A model generated the notes under the pieces. It was not told the origin of the DNA, ran no database searches, and worked only from the letters and a program-made list of their open reading frames with translations. From Arcticibacter tournemirensis (GTDB taxonomy: Bacteria; Bacteroidota; Bacteroidia; Sphingobacteriales; Sphingobacteriaceae): a stretch of DNA of 64,000 bases. Positions within the stretch are counted from its first letter, which is position 1, and every line of letters begins with the position of its first letter. Where the stretch lies: contig NZ_VFPL01000001.1 in the NCBI RefSeq assembly GCF_006716645.1, positions 868,001 through 932,000 on the forward strand. The letters run 5' to 3'. The translations under genes were made by a program, and so were the position numbers. Below, piece by piece: positions 33,605-42,215 of this stretch.

Positions 33605-36109
33605 ATGAATTTAAAGCTAATAAAGTCCTTTAATGCTGTATGTTGTCTGATGGTTTCTCTCAATTTGTCTGCCCAGGTTTACAGGGACAGCACAGCGGAT
33701 GTTGAGGGGAGAGTGAACGACCTGCTTTCGAGAATGACCCGCGAGGAAAAGATTGACTATATAGGTGGTTATAACGGGTTTTACATCAGGGGAATTGAAC
33801 GACTGGGACTGCCTGAAATAAAATTGACCGATGGGCCGGTTGGAACGCATAAAGACGGGAAATCAACAGCATATCCTGCAAGCGTCCTTTCTGCCGCAAC
33901 GTGGGACACGAGTTTGGTGTATCAACTAGGAAAACAACTCGGCAGAGATGCAAAAGCACGGGCAGTACATGTTTTGCTGGCTCCAGGAGTGAATATCATA
34001 CGTGCGCCGATGGGTGGCCGGAACTTTGAATATTTTAGTGAAGACCCATTTTTAAATGCACGCATGGCTGTGGCGTATATTAAAGGACTACAGGATGAAA
34101 AGGTAGTGGCCACAGTTAAGCATTACGCAGCAAATAACCAGGAATGGGACAGAAATAATGTAAGCAGCGATATTGATGAACGTACCTTACATGAAATATA
34201 CCTGCCCGCCTTTAAAGCCAGTGTCCGGGAGGCGAGGGCGGGGTCTGTGATGAACAGCTATAATCCGGTAAACGGAGTTTATACGACACAAAGCGATGTT
34301 CTGAATAACAAGATATTAAAAGGAATGTGGGGATTTGATGGTTTTGTGATGAGCGATTGGTCGTCTACCTACGATGGTATTGCGGCCGCGAACGGCGGGC
34401 TGGATTTAGAAATGCCGCGGGCCAGGTTTATGACAAAAGACATATTGCTTCCGGCTATTGCGGACGGCCGCGTGGCCATGTCGACTATTGACGATAAAGT
34501 GCGGCGTATATTAAGGATTATTTTTCGTTTCGGCTTCTTCGATAAGGCTCAGCTGGATAGATCGATCCCGCTAGACAACCCTGATGCCGCTGAAGTAGCG
34601 GCCAATCTCGCGAGGGGAGGAATTGTATTGTTGAAAAATAAAAACAACACTTTGCCTTTCTCTGCTGCCCAGATCAAAACGCTGGCTGTAATTGGGCCTA
34701 ATGCGAATTCTTATATAGCCGGAGGAGGCAGTTCTTATACATTTCCTTTTCATTCAGTATCGGTTTTGGAAGGGATCAATAAGATTGCCCCTGATATAAG
34801 GACTATTTATGCCGCGGGAATTCCTACGTTGCCAGACGTGGTGGCCTCATCTATTTTTTATACAGGGAGAAATAGCCCGATAAGAGGTTTAAAAGGTGAG
34901 TATTTTAATAATATCAGGCTGATCGGCCAACCTGAGAAGATTGTGACTGATACCACGGTCAGCATCAATAACGGTTGGCATATTGCTGCTGAGAAACAAG
35001 GCATTCCGTTTGATCATTGTTCCATACGCTGGACGGGTGTGATCAGACCGCAGAAAACCGCACGATATCGTTTTACAGTCCGGGGGTTTGATGGATTCAG
35101 GCTATTCGTAGATTCAAAGCAGGTTATCAATGAGTGGCGTGATCAGGGAATTACCACAAAAGAAGCCGTTGTGGTGTTAGAGGCCGGAAAAGAATACGAC
35201 ATCCGTTTAGAGTACTTTGCCAATGTTCACCCGGTAGATATTGTACTGGCCTGGCGCGAAGATAAACTGCTCTTTGAAGAAGCTGTTCGTGCTGCCGCAT
35301 CAGCTGATGCCGCTGTGGTCTGCATGGGCTTTAACGAGAGCAGCGAGCGCGAGAGTAATGATCGCACATTCTCCTTGCCTGAATTTCAGGATAGTCTGAT
35401 TAGCTGTATTGTAAGAGCGAACCCTAAAACGGTAGTATTGCTCAATGCCGGGGGTAACGTTGACATGAATGGCTGGATAGACAGTATTCCGGCCCTGTTG
35501 CATCTATGGTATCCCGGGCAGGAAGGAGGGACCGCAGTTGCGGAGCTCTTATTCGGTTATATAAGTCCAAGCGGTAAGCTGCCTGTGAGTTTTGAGAGAA
35601 GGTGGGAAGATAATCCCGTTCACGACAGCTATTATGATCCCGCGAACACCAAAAGGATAGCCTACAAGGAGGGTTTGTTTGTAGGCTACAGGCATTACGA
35701 CATCAGTGCTGTCAAACCCAGGTTCCCTTTTGGGTTTGGCTTGTCATATACCAGCTTCAGATATAGTAATCTATCCATTGCAGATCAGGGTAAGCCTGGG
35801 TTTCCTGATATAAGAGTGACGTTTACTCTTACAAATACCGGTGGCGTGGACGGGGCAGAAGCGGCACAAATTTATGTGAGGGAACTTAAGTCAAAAGCGC
35901 TGCGGCCATTTAAAGAGCTCAAAGGATTTTCAAAGACATTTCTTAAAAAGGGCGAATCTAAAAGAGTATCTGTGCGCCTTGATGCAAACGCTTTTTCGTA
36001 TTACAGACCGGAGAGGGGAGTTTTTGATTACAATCCTGGAAGGTTTGAGGTACTTGTCGGTGCCTCTTCAGAAGACATCAGGCTAAGGAAACCGGTAGCG
36101 GTAAAATGA
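33605..36109 (+). CDS. Glycoside hydrolase family 3 enzyme with inserted PA14 domain
   Basis: This 834-residue secreted protein has a signal peptide (SFNAVCCLMVSLNLSAQ). The GH3 TIM-barrel domain spans about residues 30-320, with TDGPVGTHKDGKSTAY, KHYAANNQEWDRNN and the nucleophile Asp251 in GFDGFVMSDWSS. A second alpha/beta domain supplies the acid/base region (GFNESSERESNDRT). A PA14 domain is inserted (about 425-565: LKGEYFNNIRLIG, YRFTVRGFDGFRLFVD), and a fibronectin-III-like domain ends the protein. PA14-containing GH3 enzymes are usually exo-acting beta-glucosidases or relatives with a modified glycone pocket. It probably acts in the periplasm on fragments made by the upstream enzymes. 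Confidence 0.93.
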   Translation: MNLKLIKSFNAVCCLMVSLNLSAQVYRDSTADVEGRVNDLLSRMTREEKIDYIGGYNGFYIRGIERLGLPEIKLTDGPVGTHKDGKSTAYPASVLSAATWDTSLVYQLGKQLGRDAKARAVHVLLAPGVNIIRAPMGGRNFEYFSEDPFLNARMAVAYIKGLQDEKVVATVKHYAANNQEWDRNNVSSDIDERTLHEIYLPAFKASVREARAGSVMNSYNPVNGVYTTQSDVLNNKILKGMWGFDGFVMSDWSSTYDGIAAANGGLDLEMPRARFMTKDILLPAIADGRVAMSTIDDKVRRILRIIFRFGFFDKAQLDRSIPLDNPDAAEVAANLARGGIVLLKNKNNTLPFSAAQIKTLAVIGPNANSYIAGGGSSYTFPFHSVSVLEGINKIAPDIRTIYAAGIPTLPDVVASSIFYTGRNSPIRGLKGEYFNNIRLIGQPEKIVTDTTVSINNGWHIAAEKQGIPFDHCSIRWTGVIRPQKTARYRFTVRGFDGFRLFVDSKQVINEWRDQGITTKEAVVVLEAGKEYDIRLEYFANVHPVDIVLAWREDKLLFEEAVRAAASADAAVVCMGFNESSERESNDRTFSLPEFQDSLISCIVRANPKTVVLLNAGGNVDMNGWIDSIPALLHLWYPGQEGGTAVAELLFGYISPSGKLPVSFERRWEDNPVHDSYYDPANTKRIAYKEGLFVGYRHYDISAVKPRFPFGFGLSYTSFRYSNLSIADQGKPGFPDIRVTFTLTNTGGVDGAEAAQIYVRELKSKALRPFKELKGFSKTFLKKGESKRVSVRLDANAFSYYRPERGVFDYNPGRFEVLVGASSEDIRLRKPVAVK

Positions 36110-36164
36110 TTTACATACGCTGGCGAACAGTGAAAGTACAAGAAAGAACATTGAGATTTTATAT

Positions 36165-38450
36165 ATGATTCAAAGTATAGAAAAGAATAAAAGAGAGTTG
36201 CAGCAAAAAACGATGTATTCAGACCTTGTCATTGTAGGTGGAGGCCTGGCTGGAATATGCAGTTCAATCACAGCTGCCCGGGCTGGCATTAAAGTAATCC
36301 TTGTACAGGACCGGCCAGTTTTAGGAGGCAATGCTTCAAGCGAGATACGGCTTTGGATGTTAGGAGCGACTTCACATATGGGTAATAATAATCGCTGGTC
36401 GCGTGAAGGCGGAGTAATTGATGAGATTCTGGTAGAAAATACTTATCGTAATCCCGAGGGTAATCCTGTTATACTGGATATGCTCTTACTTGATAAAGTA
36501 ATGAAGGAATCTAATATTACTTTATTGTTGAACACGGCGGTTTATGAAGCAGAGAAGGAAGACGCTGATACAATAAATTTATTAAAGGCGTTTTGCAGTC
36601 AAAACTCTACGGAGTATATTCTGAAGGCCCCTTTGTTCTGCGATGCATCAGGGGACGGCATTGTTGGATTTCTGTCGGGGGCAGCCTTCAGGATGGGAGC
36701 GGAAAGCAAAGAAGAATTTGGAGAACAAATGGCACCTGACACTGAGTATGGAGAATTGCTTGGCCACTCTCTGTACTTTTATAGTAAGGACACAGGGAAA
36801 CCGGTGAAATTTATTCCTCCTTCTTTTGCTTTAGGCGATATCACTAAAGTACCTCGCTACCGTAACTTCAATGCTAAGGAGCATGGCTGCAAGCTCTGGT
36901 GGGTAGAATATGGTGGCCGGCTGGATACTGTACATGACACCGAGAAGATTAAATGGGAGCTTTGGAAGGTAATTTATGGAGTATGGAACCATATAAAGAA
37001 CTCAGGAGAGTTTCCGGAGGCAGAAACGATGACGCTAGAGTGGGTAGGAACTATACCCGGAAAAAGAGAGAGTAGGCGTTTTGAGGGCGATTATATTTTA
37101 AGACAACAGGACCTGATTGAGCAGCGGACACATGAAGACGCGGTGGCTTACGGAGGCTGGTCGATAGATCTTCATCCAGCAGACGGAGTGTTTAGTGAAA
37201 AGCCGGGATGCAACCAATGGCATAGTAAGGGCATTTTTCAAATCCCTTACCGCTCACTTTACAGCCGGAATATAAATAATCTTTTTCTTGCAGGCAGAAT
37301 CATCAGTGTTAGTCATGTTGCCTTCGGAGCTACACGTGTTATGGCTACCTGTGCCTACGTCGGACAGGCAGTAGGTATGGCAGCAAAGATTTGCATTGAA
37401 AATAATTTAAATCCGCGCGACATCCTAAGCAATGGCTTAATGCTAACCCTGCAGAGGGAATTAATGAAAACCGGACAATTTATACCCGGCTTGATATTGA
37501 AAGATCAGCGCGATATCATACAGAAAGGCAGGGCTATCGCGAGTAGTGAGATACGTTTTAAGGGATTCCTGCATGAGGGGCTTTGGAAAGCACTGGATTG
37601 GTCCTCGGCACAGATGTTTCCTGTTGATACAGGAGAAATTCCTTCCTTTAGTATGGATGTAAATGCGTTAAAGGATACTATGTTGGAAACTGAGCTAAGG
37701 ATCAGCAGCCGCAACGGAAATTATACACCCGACTTAAGCCTCTCTAAAAAACAATTCAGCCTTAAAGCTGGACAGCAAACGGTAGGAATTCATTTTGATT
37801 CTATCTTAAAAGAACCGGCCTATGTATACCTGATAGTGAGCAAAAATCCGGAGATACAGTTGGGTTATACAGAGAAGCGGGTTACAGGCGTTCTTTCGGT
37901 GTTTAATCTGGTTAATAAAGCAGTATCAAATTACGGTAAGCAATCTCCTCCTGAAGACTCAGGAGTAGATGAATTTGAATTTTGGTGTCCTCAACGGCGG
38001 CCCGGGGGGCATAACTTTGCTATAGAAATGAGCCGGGCACAACAGGTATTCGGAGCAGCGAACATCGCCAATGGGATAGACCGGCCGACTACAGGGCCGA
38101 ATGCGTGGGTAGCGGATCCGGACGACCCATCGCCTGTGCTTACAATTGAGTGGGATGAGCCAAAGAAAATTGGTAAAATCGAGTTGTTCTTTGATACGGA
38201 TTATGACCATCCCATGGAATCGGTGCTGATGACGCATCCGGAGAATGTAATGCCGTTCTGTGTGAGGAATTATAAAGTGAAAGATGATAAGGGGAATATC
38301 TTATTTGAGAAAGAGGATAACTACCAGACGCGCAATACCATCATATTTAAAGAGCCGGTAGTCACCAGTAAAATACAGATAGAAGCAGAGCATCCATCCG
38401 CCAATGTTCCTGCTGCTATATTTTCGGTAAGATGTTACAGGGATATTTAA
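36165..38450 (+). CDS. FAD-dependent oxidoreductase (FAD_oxidored type) with C-terminal discoidin-like domain
   Basis: This 761-residue protein has an N-terminal dinucleotide-binding fold (DLVIVGGGLAGICSSITAAR). The linked family motif VQDRPVLGGNASSEIRLWML and the C-terminal part of the FAD domain (NLFLAGRIISVSHVAFGATR) follow. The final 150 residues look like an F5/8-type C (discoidin) beta-sandwich (VLTIEWDEPKKIGKIELFF). No signal peptide is visible, so it seems cytoplasmic. Met17 (36213) is an alternative start closer to the Rossmann strand. Relatives are often misnamed xanthan lyase. The substrate is unknown; position before a sugar symporter suggests oxidation of an imported sugar or glycoside. 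Confidence 0.82.
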   Translation: MIQSIEKNKRELQQKTMYSDLVIVGGGLAGICSSITAARAGIKVILVQDRPVLGGNASSEIRLWMLGATSHMGNNNRWSREGGVIDEILVENTYRNPEGNPVILDMLLLDKVMKESNITLLLNTAVYEAEKEDADTINLLKAFCSQNSTEYILKAPLFCDASGDGIVGFLSGAAFRMGAESKEEFGEQMAPDTEYGELLGHSLYFYSKDTGKPVKFIPPSFALGDITKVPRYRNFNAKEHGCKLWWVEYGGRLDTVHDTEKIKWELWKVIYGVWNHIKNSGEFPEAETMTLEWVGTIPGKRESRRFEGDYILRQQDLIEQRTHEDAVAYGGWSIDLHPADGVFSEKPGCNQWHSKGIFQIPYRSLYSRNINNLFLAGRIISVSHVAFGATRVMATCAYVGQAVGMAAKICIENNLNPRDILSNGLMLTLQRELMKTGQFIPGLILKDQRDIIQKGRAIASSEIRFKGFLHEGLWKALDWSSAQMFPVDTGEIPSFSMDVNALKDTMLETELRISSRNGNYTPDLSLSKKQFSLKAGQQTVGIHFDSILKEPAYVYLIVSKNPEIQLGYTEKRVTGVLSVFNLVNKAVSNYGKQSPPEDSGVDEFEFWCPQRRPGGHNFAIEMSRAQQVFGAANIANGIDRPTTGPNAWVADPDDPSPVLTIEWDEPKKIGKIELFFDTDYDHPMESVLMTHPENVMPFCVRNYKVKDDKGNILFEKEDNYQTRNTIIFKEPVVTSKIQIEAEHPSANVPAAIFSVRCYRDI

Positions 38451-38497
38451 GTAGGACAATCCTTTTCACTTCAGTAAACGAGGGATAAACCATAATC

Positions 38498-40177
38498 ATG
38501 AACTCATTAATCGACACTTCTGTCATCGTTGTATTTTCAGTATTTATCATGCTCATAGGTTTCATGTTTGCCCGTACGGGCCGAAACCTTAAATCATTTT
38601 TTGCAGGTGGAGAGGCTGTGCCCTGGTTCATCGGGGGGCTTTCTCTCTTTATGAGTTTCTTTTCGGCGGGAACCTTTGTAGCTTGGGGATCTATTGCCTA
38701 CAAATACGGCTGGGTGGCAGTAACCATTCAGTGGACCATGTGCATAGGGGGGCTGGTAACAGGTCTTTATCTTGCACCTAAATGGAAGGCTACCGGTAAC
38801 CTTACTGCAGCAGAGTTTATTAAGGAAAGGCTGGGAGATAAGGTGCAGAAGAGCTTTATATATATCTTTATGCTGGTATCGTTGTTTATAAAAGGCTCGG
38901 TCCTGTATTCGGTAGCCAGGCTGGTGGGCTCTTCACTGGACTTTCCCCTCGTGCCGGTTACCGTGGTGCTGGGTATCTTCATGATCGCTTATACGGCAGT
39001 AGGAGGACTATGGGCAGTAATGGTGACTGATATTCTTCAGTTTGTGATCCTTACGGCAGCGGTGCTTCTGATCATTCCACTGGCGTTTTCAGAGGCGGGA
39101 GGTGTAAACGTGGTTTTAGAACGTGTTCCTGAGAACTTCTTTCATATAGTGAATGGAGAGTATACCTGGGGCTTTATTGTGGCTTTTGCTCTGTATCACA
39201 TCTTTTATATTGGCGGAAACTGGACCTTTGTACAGCGCTATACCAGTGTGGATACGCCCAAGTCGGCATCAAAGGTGGCCTTTCTTTTTGCAGGACTATA
39301 TATAATCAGTCCGGTGCTGTGGATGCTTCCACCGATGATTTACCGGACGATGAACCCGGGACTGACTGGATTGGAAACGGAGAATGCGTATCTGATGGTA
39401 TGCAAGCAGGTGCTGCCGGCAGGACTAATGGGATTGATTTTAACAGGTATGTATTTCTCCACTTCGGCATCGGCCAATACGGCGTTGAATGTTGTCTCGG
39501 CAGTATTTACTAATGATATTTATAAAGGGATCAACCCGCATGCTTCAGACAGGAAGTTGATGAAAGTGGCAAGATTGTCATCCTGGTTCTTTGGGATAGG
39601 GATGATCATCATTGCATTGATTGTACCTTATATTGGAGGTATAGTTGAATTTACTCTAAGTGTGGGGGCTATAACAGGTGGCCCGTTACTTGCTCCGCCA
39701 ATTTGGGCGCTTTTTTCTAAGCGGATTACCGGAAGAGCAACGATATATATTACAGTGATCAGTCTGATAGTGAATCTTATATTTAAGATGGTTCTGCCCC
39801 TGCTTATGGATTATAAACTGAGCAGAGCCAGTGAGATGTTGCTGGGTGTGTTGCTCCCCTGTATTCTGTTGCTGTTATATGAAGTATATGCAGCATCGAA
39901 GGGCTGGATCAGTGAAGAATATCAGCAGCTTCAGGACAGACGGGCGGCACAGAAAACCGAAGTAGCAGAGATTGATGCGACAGAAGCATTAGAGATTAAG
40001 CGTCAGAACAGGTTTGGGTTGCAGGTTATAGCATTTGCACTGGCTTTTATTGCCTTGCTGTTGTATGTCTTGTGCGCCTTTACTACCAAGGGAACTATTC
40101 TGGTAGCCGGGATTGCAACAGTAATCCTGTTATGCTCGTTGATCCCGTTCTTTGCCTCCCGAAAAGTCGTCGTATAA
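38498..40177 (+). CDS. Sodium/solute symporter (SSS family)
   Basis: This 559-residue inner-membrane transporter has about 13-14 predicted helices starting with TSVIVVFSVFIMLIGFMFAR. SSS-family features include RNLKSFFAGGEAVPWFIGGL, FFSAGTFVAWGSIAYKYGW and MYFSTSASANTALNVVSAVF. The last contains the conserved small-residue Na2-site region. A charged cytoplasmic segment (about 470-500) precedes the last two helices. It ends the utilisation operon and probably imports the monosaccharide or small glycoside released by the GH3 and upstream enzymes. No terminator hairpin is evident after it. Confidence 0.9.
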   Translation: MNSLIDTSVIVVFSVFIMLIGFMFARTGRNLKSFFAGGEAVPWFIGGLSLFMSFFSAGTFVAWGSIAYKYGWVAVTIQWTMCIGGLVTGLYLAPKWKATGNLTAAEFIKERLGDKVQKSFIYIFMLVSLFIKGSVLYSVARLVGSSLDFPLVPVTVVLGIFMIAYTAVGGLWAVMVTDILQFVILTAAVLLIIPLAFSEAGGVNVVLERVPENFFHIVNGEYTWGFIVAFALYHIFYIGGNWTFVQRYTSVDTPKSASKVAFLFAGLYIISPVLWMLPPMIYRTMNPGLTGLETENAYLMVCKQVLPAGLMGLILTGMYFSTSASANTALNVVSAVFTNDIYKGINPHASDRKLMKVARLSSWFFGIGMIIIALIVPYIGGIVEFTLSVGAITGGPLLAPPIWALFSKRITGRATIYITVISLIVNLIFKMVLPLLMDYKLSRASEMLLGVLLPCILLLLYEVYAASKGWISEEYQQLQDRRAAQKTEVAEIDATEALEIKRQNRFGLQVIAFALAFIALLLYVLCAFTTKGTILVAGIATVILLCSLIPFFASRKVVV

Positions 40178-40228
40178 CTTAATCATATAACAGACGTCCC
40201 TTTACTTTCTTTGAATCAATTATTCAGG

Positions 40229-40236
40229 TACATTTG
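40229..40236 (+). promoter_or_regulatory. -7 box of the DUF4271-hemD unit
   Basis: TACATTTG is an exact TAnnTTTG match 20 bp before the ATG at 40257. A TTTG lies at 40210-40213, 15 bp upstream, slightly closer than usual. Confidence 0.5.
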
Positions 40237-40256
40237 CGGTTCAAAGAGATTGAAGG

Positions 40257-41273
40257 ATGCCTGTTAAATACCTTTTATTGCTTCTTTTTACGGTTTTTTC
40301 GGGACTTACCGTGTTTTCCCAGGTTGATTCTCAGGCCACCCGGGGGGCAACGACAGTTGAAGCCGGCAGTGTTGCCAGGCAACCGGCATACCGGGATTCT
40401 GCGTCTATTGCGCGCTGGATGCTCAGGCGCGACTCAATCAGGTATGCAAGAGATTCAATCAGGGCCGTTGCCGACTCTTTGAACCTGGCATCGGTAAAGA
40501 TACCTGACCCTAAACGCCCGAATCTCTTTCGTGATAGCCTGGTGCGATATTACATGGTGAAAGGTGTTGATTTTCAGGGATGGTCGCGCAGGTTTACAAA
40601 GCTTTCTAAATACGAAGAGGGCAGGCTACGGGCAAAGGGAGAGCTGTGGGTCGTTGCCTTTATATTTGTGCTTCTAATGCTTTTCGCCGTATTGAGGAAT
40701 GCCTTTAATAAGGAATTGTCGGCTATGATTCATGCTTTTTTTAGCAACAGAGTTTTAGGGCAGATCAATAAAGAGGAGAACTTTTTTAATTCCTGGCCTT
40801 TTGTATTCCTGTACCTTTTGTTTGGCTTTACTATAGGAATGTTTCTCTATCAATGCGGGAAATATTTTCAGTTGTCGTATGGCTATAGCGGTGTAAGCTG
40901 GTTTTTCAGGCTATCATTTATCGTCATCGGCTTATATACTTTAAAAATAATAATAATAAAGATACTGGGATTCTTATTTGATGCGGGGAAAATAGTGAAG
41001 GAATATATTTCCATTTTATTTATGAGCTACTTTAACCTTGCCTTGCTGTTTTTGCCAATAGTTATTGCTTTTAGCTTGACGCCGGCGAGGTTTGCGCCTT
41101 ATTATATCTACTTGTCGTTCATATTAATAGGTTTTATTTTCTTTTTCCAGTTTCTCAGAGCAATAACGAACATATTATCCGGGTATAGGTTTCCTAAAGT
41201 TTATTTATTTATCTATCTTTGTGCCCTCGAAATTTGCCCATTATTAATATTAATTAAGGCGCTCAGGTTCTAA
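40257..41273 (+). CDS. DUF4271-family membrane protein
   Basis: This 338-residue protein has a signal-like N-terminus (YLLLLLFTVFSGLTVFSQ). A roughly 90-residue charged extracytoplasmic segment follows (RDSASIARWMLRRDSIRYAR). The membrane domain has about six helices from residue 125 on (VAFIFVLLMLFAVLRNAFNK; FVFLYLLFGFTIGMFLYQC). DUF4271 proteins are a Bacteroidota family regularly found next to hemD; no function is established that I know of. It is 8 bp upstream of hemD and shares its promoter. The assignment rests on topology, length and this adjacency. Confidence 0.78.
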   Translation: MPVKYLLLLLFTVFSGLTVFSQVDSQATRGATTVEAGSVARQPAYRDSASIARWMLRRDSIRYARDSIRAVADSLNLASVKIPDPKRPNLFRDSLVRYYMVKGVDFQGWSRRFTKLSKYEEGRLRAKGELWVVAFIFVLLMLFAVLRNAFNKELSAMIHAFFSNRVLGQINKEENFFNSWPFVFLYLLFGFTIGMFLYQCGKYFQLSYGYSGVSWFFRLSFIVIGLYTLKIIIIKILGFLFDAGKIVKEYISILFMSYFNLALLFLPIVIAFSLTPARFAPYYIYLSFILIGFIFFFQFLRAITNILSGYRFPKVYLFIYLCALEICPLLILIKALRF

Positions 41274-41281
41274 AGGAAGAT

Positions 41282-42046
41282 ATGCAATCAGAAGCTAGAA
41301 AGAGAAAAGTAAAAAGTATTTTGGTAACCCTGCCAAAGCCCGATACGGAAAAATCGCCTTATTTTGAGCTGGCTAAGAAATACAATGTTAAGGTCGATTT
41401 TCGCTCATTTATCCATGTTGAAGGTGTTCCAGCCAAGGATTTTCGAAAAGAGAGGATTAATCTGGCGGATTATACAGCGGTTATTTTCACAAGTCGCAAC
41501 GCTGCGGATCATTTTTTCAGGATATGCGAAGAGATGAGACACGAAGTGCCTGCAGAAATGAAATATTTCTGTCTGTCGGAAAACATTGCGTTGTACCTTC
41601 AGAAGTATATTCAATATAGGAAGAGGAAGATATTCTTTGGAAAACAGACAGCCTCGGATCTTGCTGAGGTATTAAAAAAGAACGCTGCTGAGAAATTCTT
41701 GTATCCATGTTCGGATGTTGCGACAGAAGAAACGCAAAAGTTTTTGCAGGAGAATGGGTATAATTTTACCACTGCGGTATTGTTTCGTACCGTATGCAGT
41801 GATTTATCCGATCTGGCGAATGTGTTTTACGATATCATCGTTTTCTTTAGTCCATCGAGCATTCAATCCTTATATAAGAACTTCCCTGATTTTGAACAGA
41901 ATACGACGCGGATAGCCGCTTTTGGTGCTAGTACGCAGAAAGCAATTCAGGAAAGAAACCTCATTGTAGATATTCCCGCGCCTATGCCTAACGCCCCAAG
42001 TATGACCATGGCTATAGAGCAATATATTAAGATGGTAAACAAATAA
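41282..42046 (+). CDS. hemD: Uroporphyrinogen-III synthase
   Basis: This 254-residue protein shows the loose HemD pattern. It has two Rossmann-like halves, with KSILVTLPKPDTEKSPYFEL at the start, YTAVIFTSRNAADHFFRICE in the first half, and IIVFFSPSSIQSLYKNFPDF plus RIAAFGASTQKAIQERNL in the second. HemD closes hydroxymethylbilane with inversion of ring D, a step of heme and siroheme synthesis. The sequence is weakly conserved across bacteria, so identification relies on these SR-N and SPS-type motifs and on the DUF4271 neighbour. Confidence 0.85.
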   Translation: MQSEARKRKVKSILVTLPKPDTEKSPYFELAKKYNVKVDFRSFIHVEGVPAKDFRKERINLADYTAVIFTSRNAADHFFRICEEMRHEVPAEMKYFCLSENIALYLQKYIQYRKRKIFFGKQTASDLAEVLKKNAAEKFLYPCSDVATEETQKFLQENGYNFTTAVLFRTVCSDLSDLANVFYDIIVFFSPSSIQSLYKNFPDFEQNTTRIAAFGASTQKAIQERNLIVDIPAPMPNAPSMTMAIEQYIKMVNK

Positions 42047-42215
42047 TACGGCCTTCTGCGAATTTTTATCCCCGAATTGTGAAACCTTCGCCTCTATCCT
42101 TCGTAAAAACCCACATACTTATCGGGCAATAGAAAACCATGATAATGTTTTTAGGTTTAGATGGTTAAGAATTGTATATTAGGCAGGTTTTTTTAAGCAA
42201 GAGTTCAAAACATCA

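Noticed and set aside
42047-42215. Strong promoter before gldK
   Set aside because: Only a partial -7 match (TATATTAG) is present, and no -33 element is correctly spaced.
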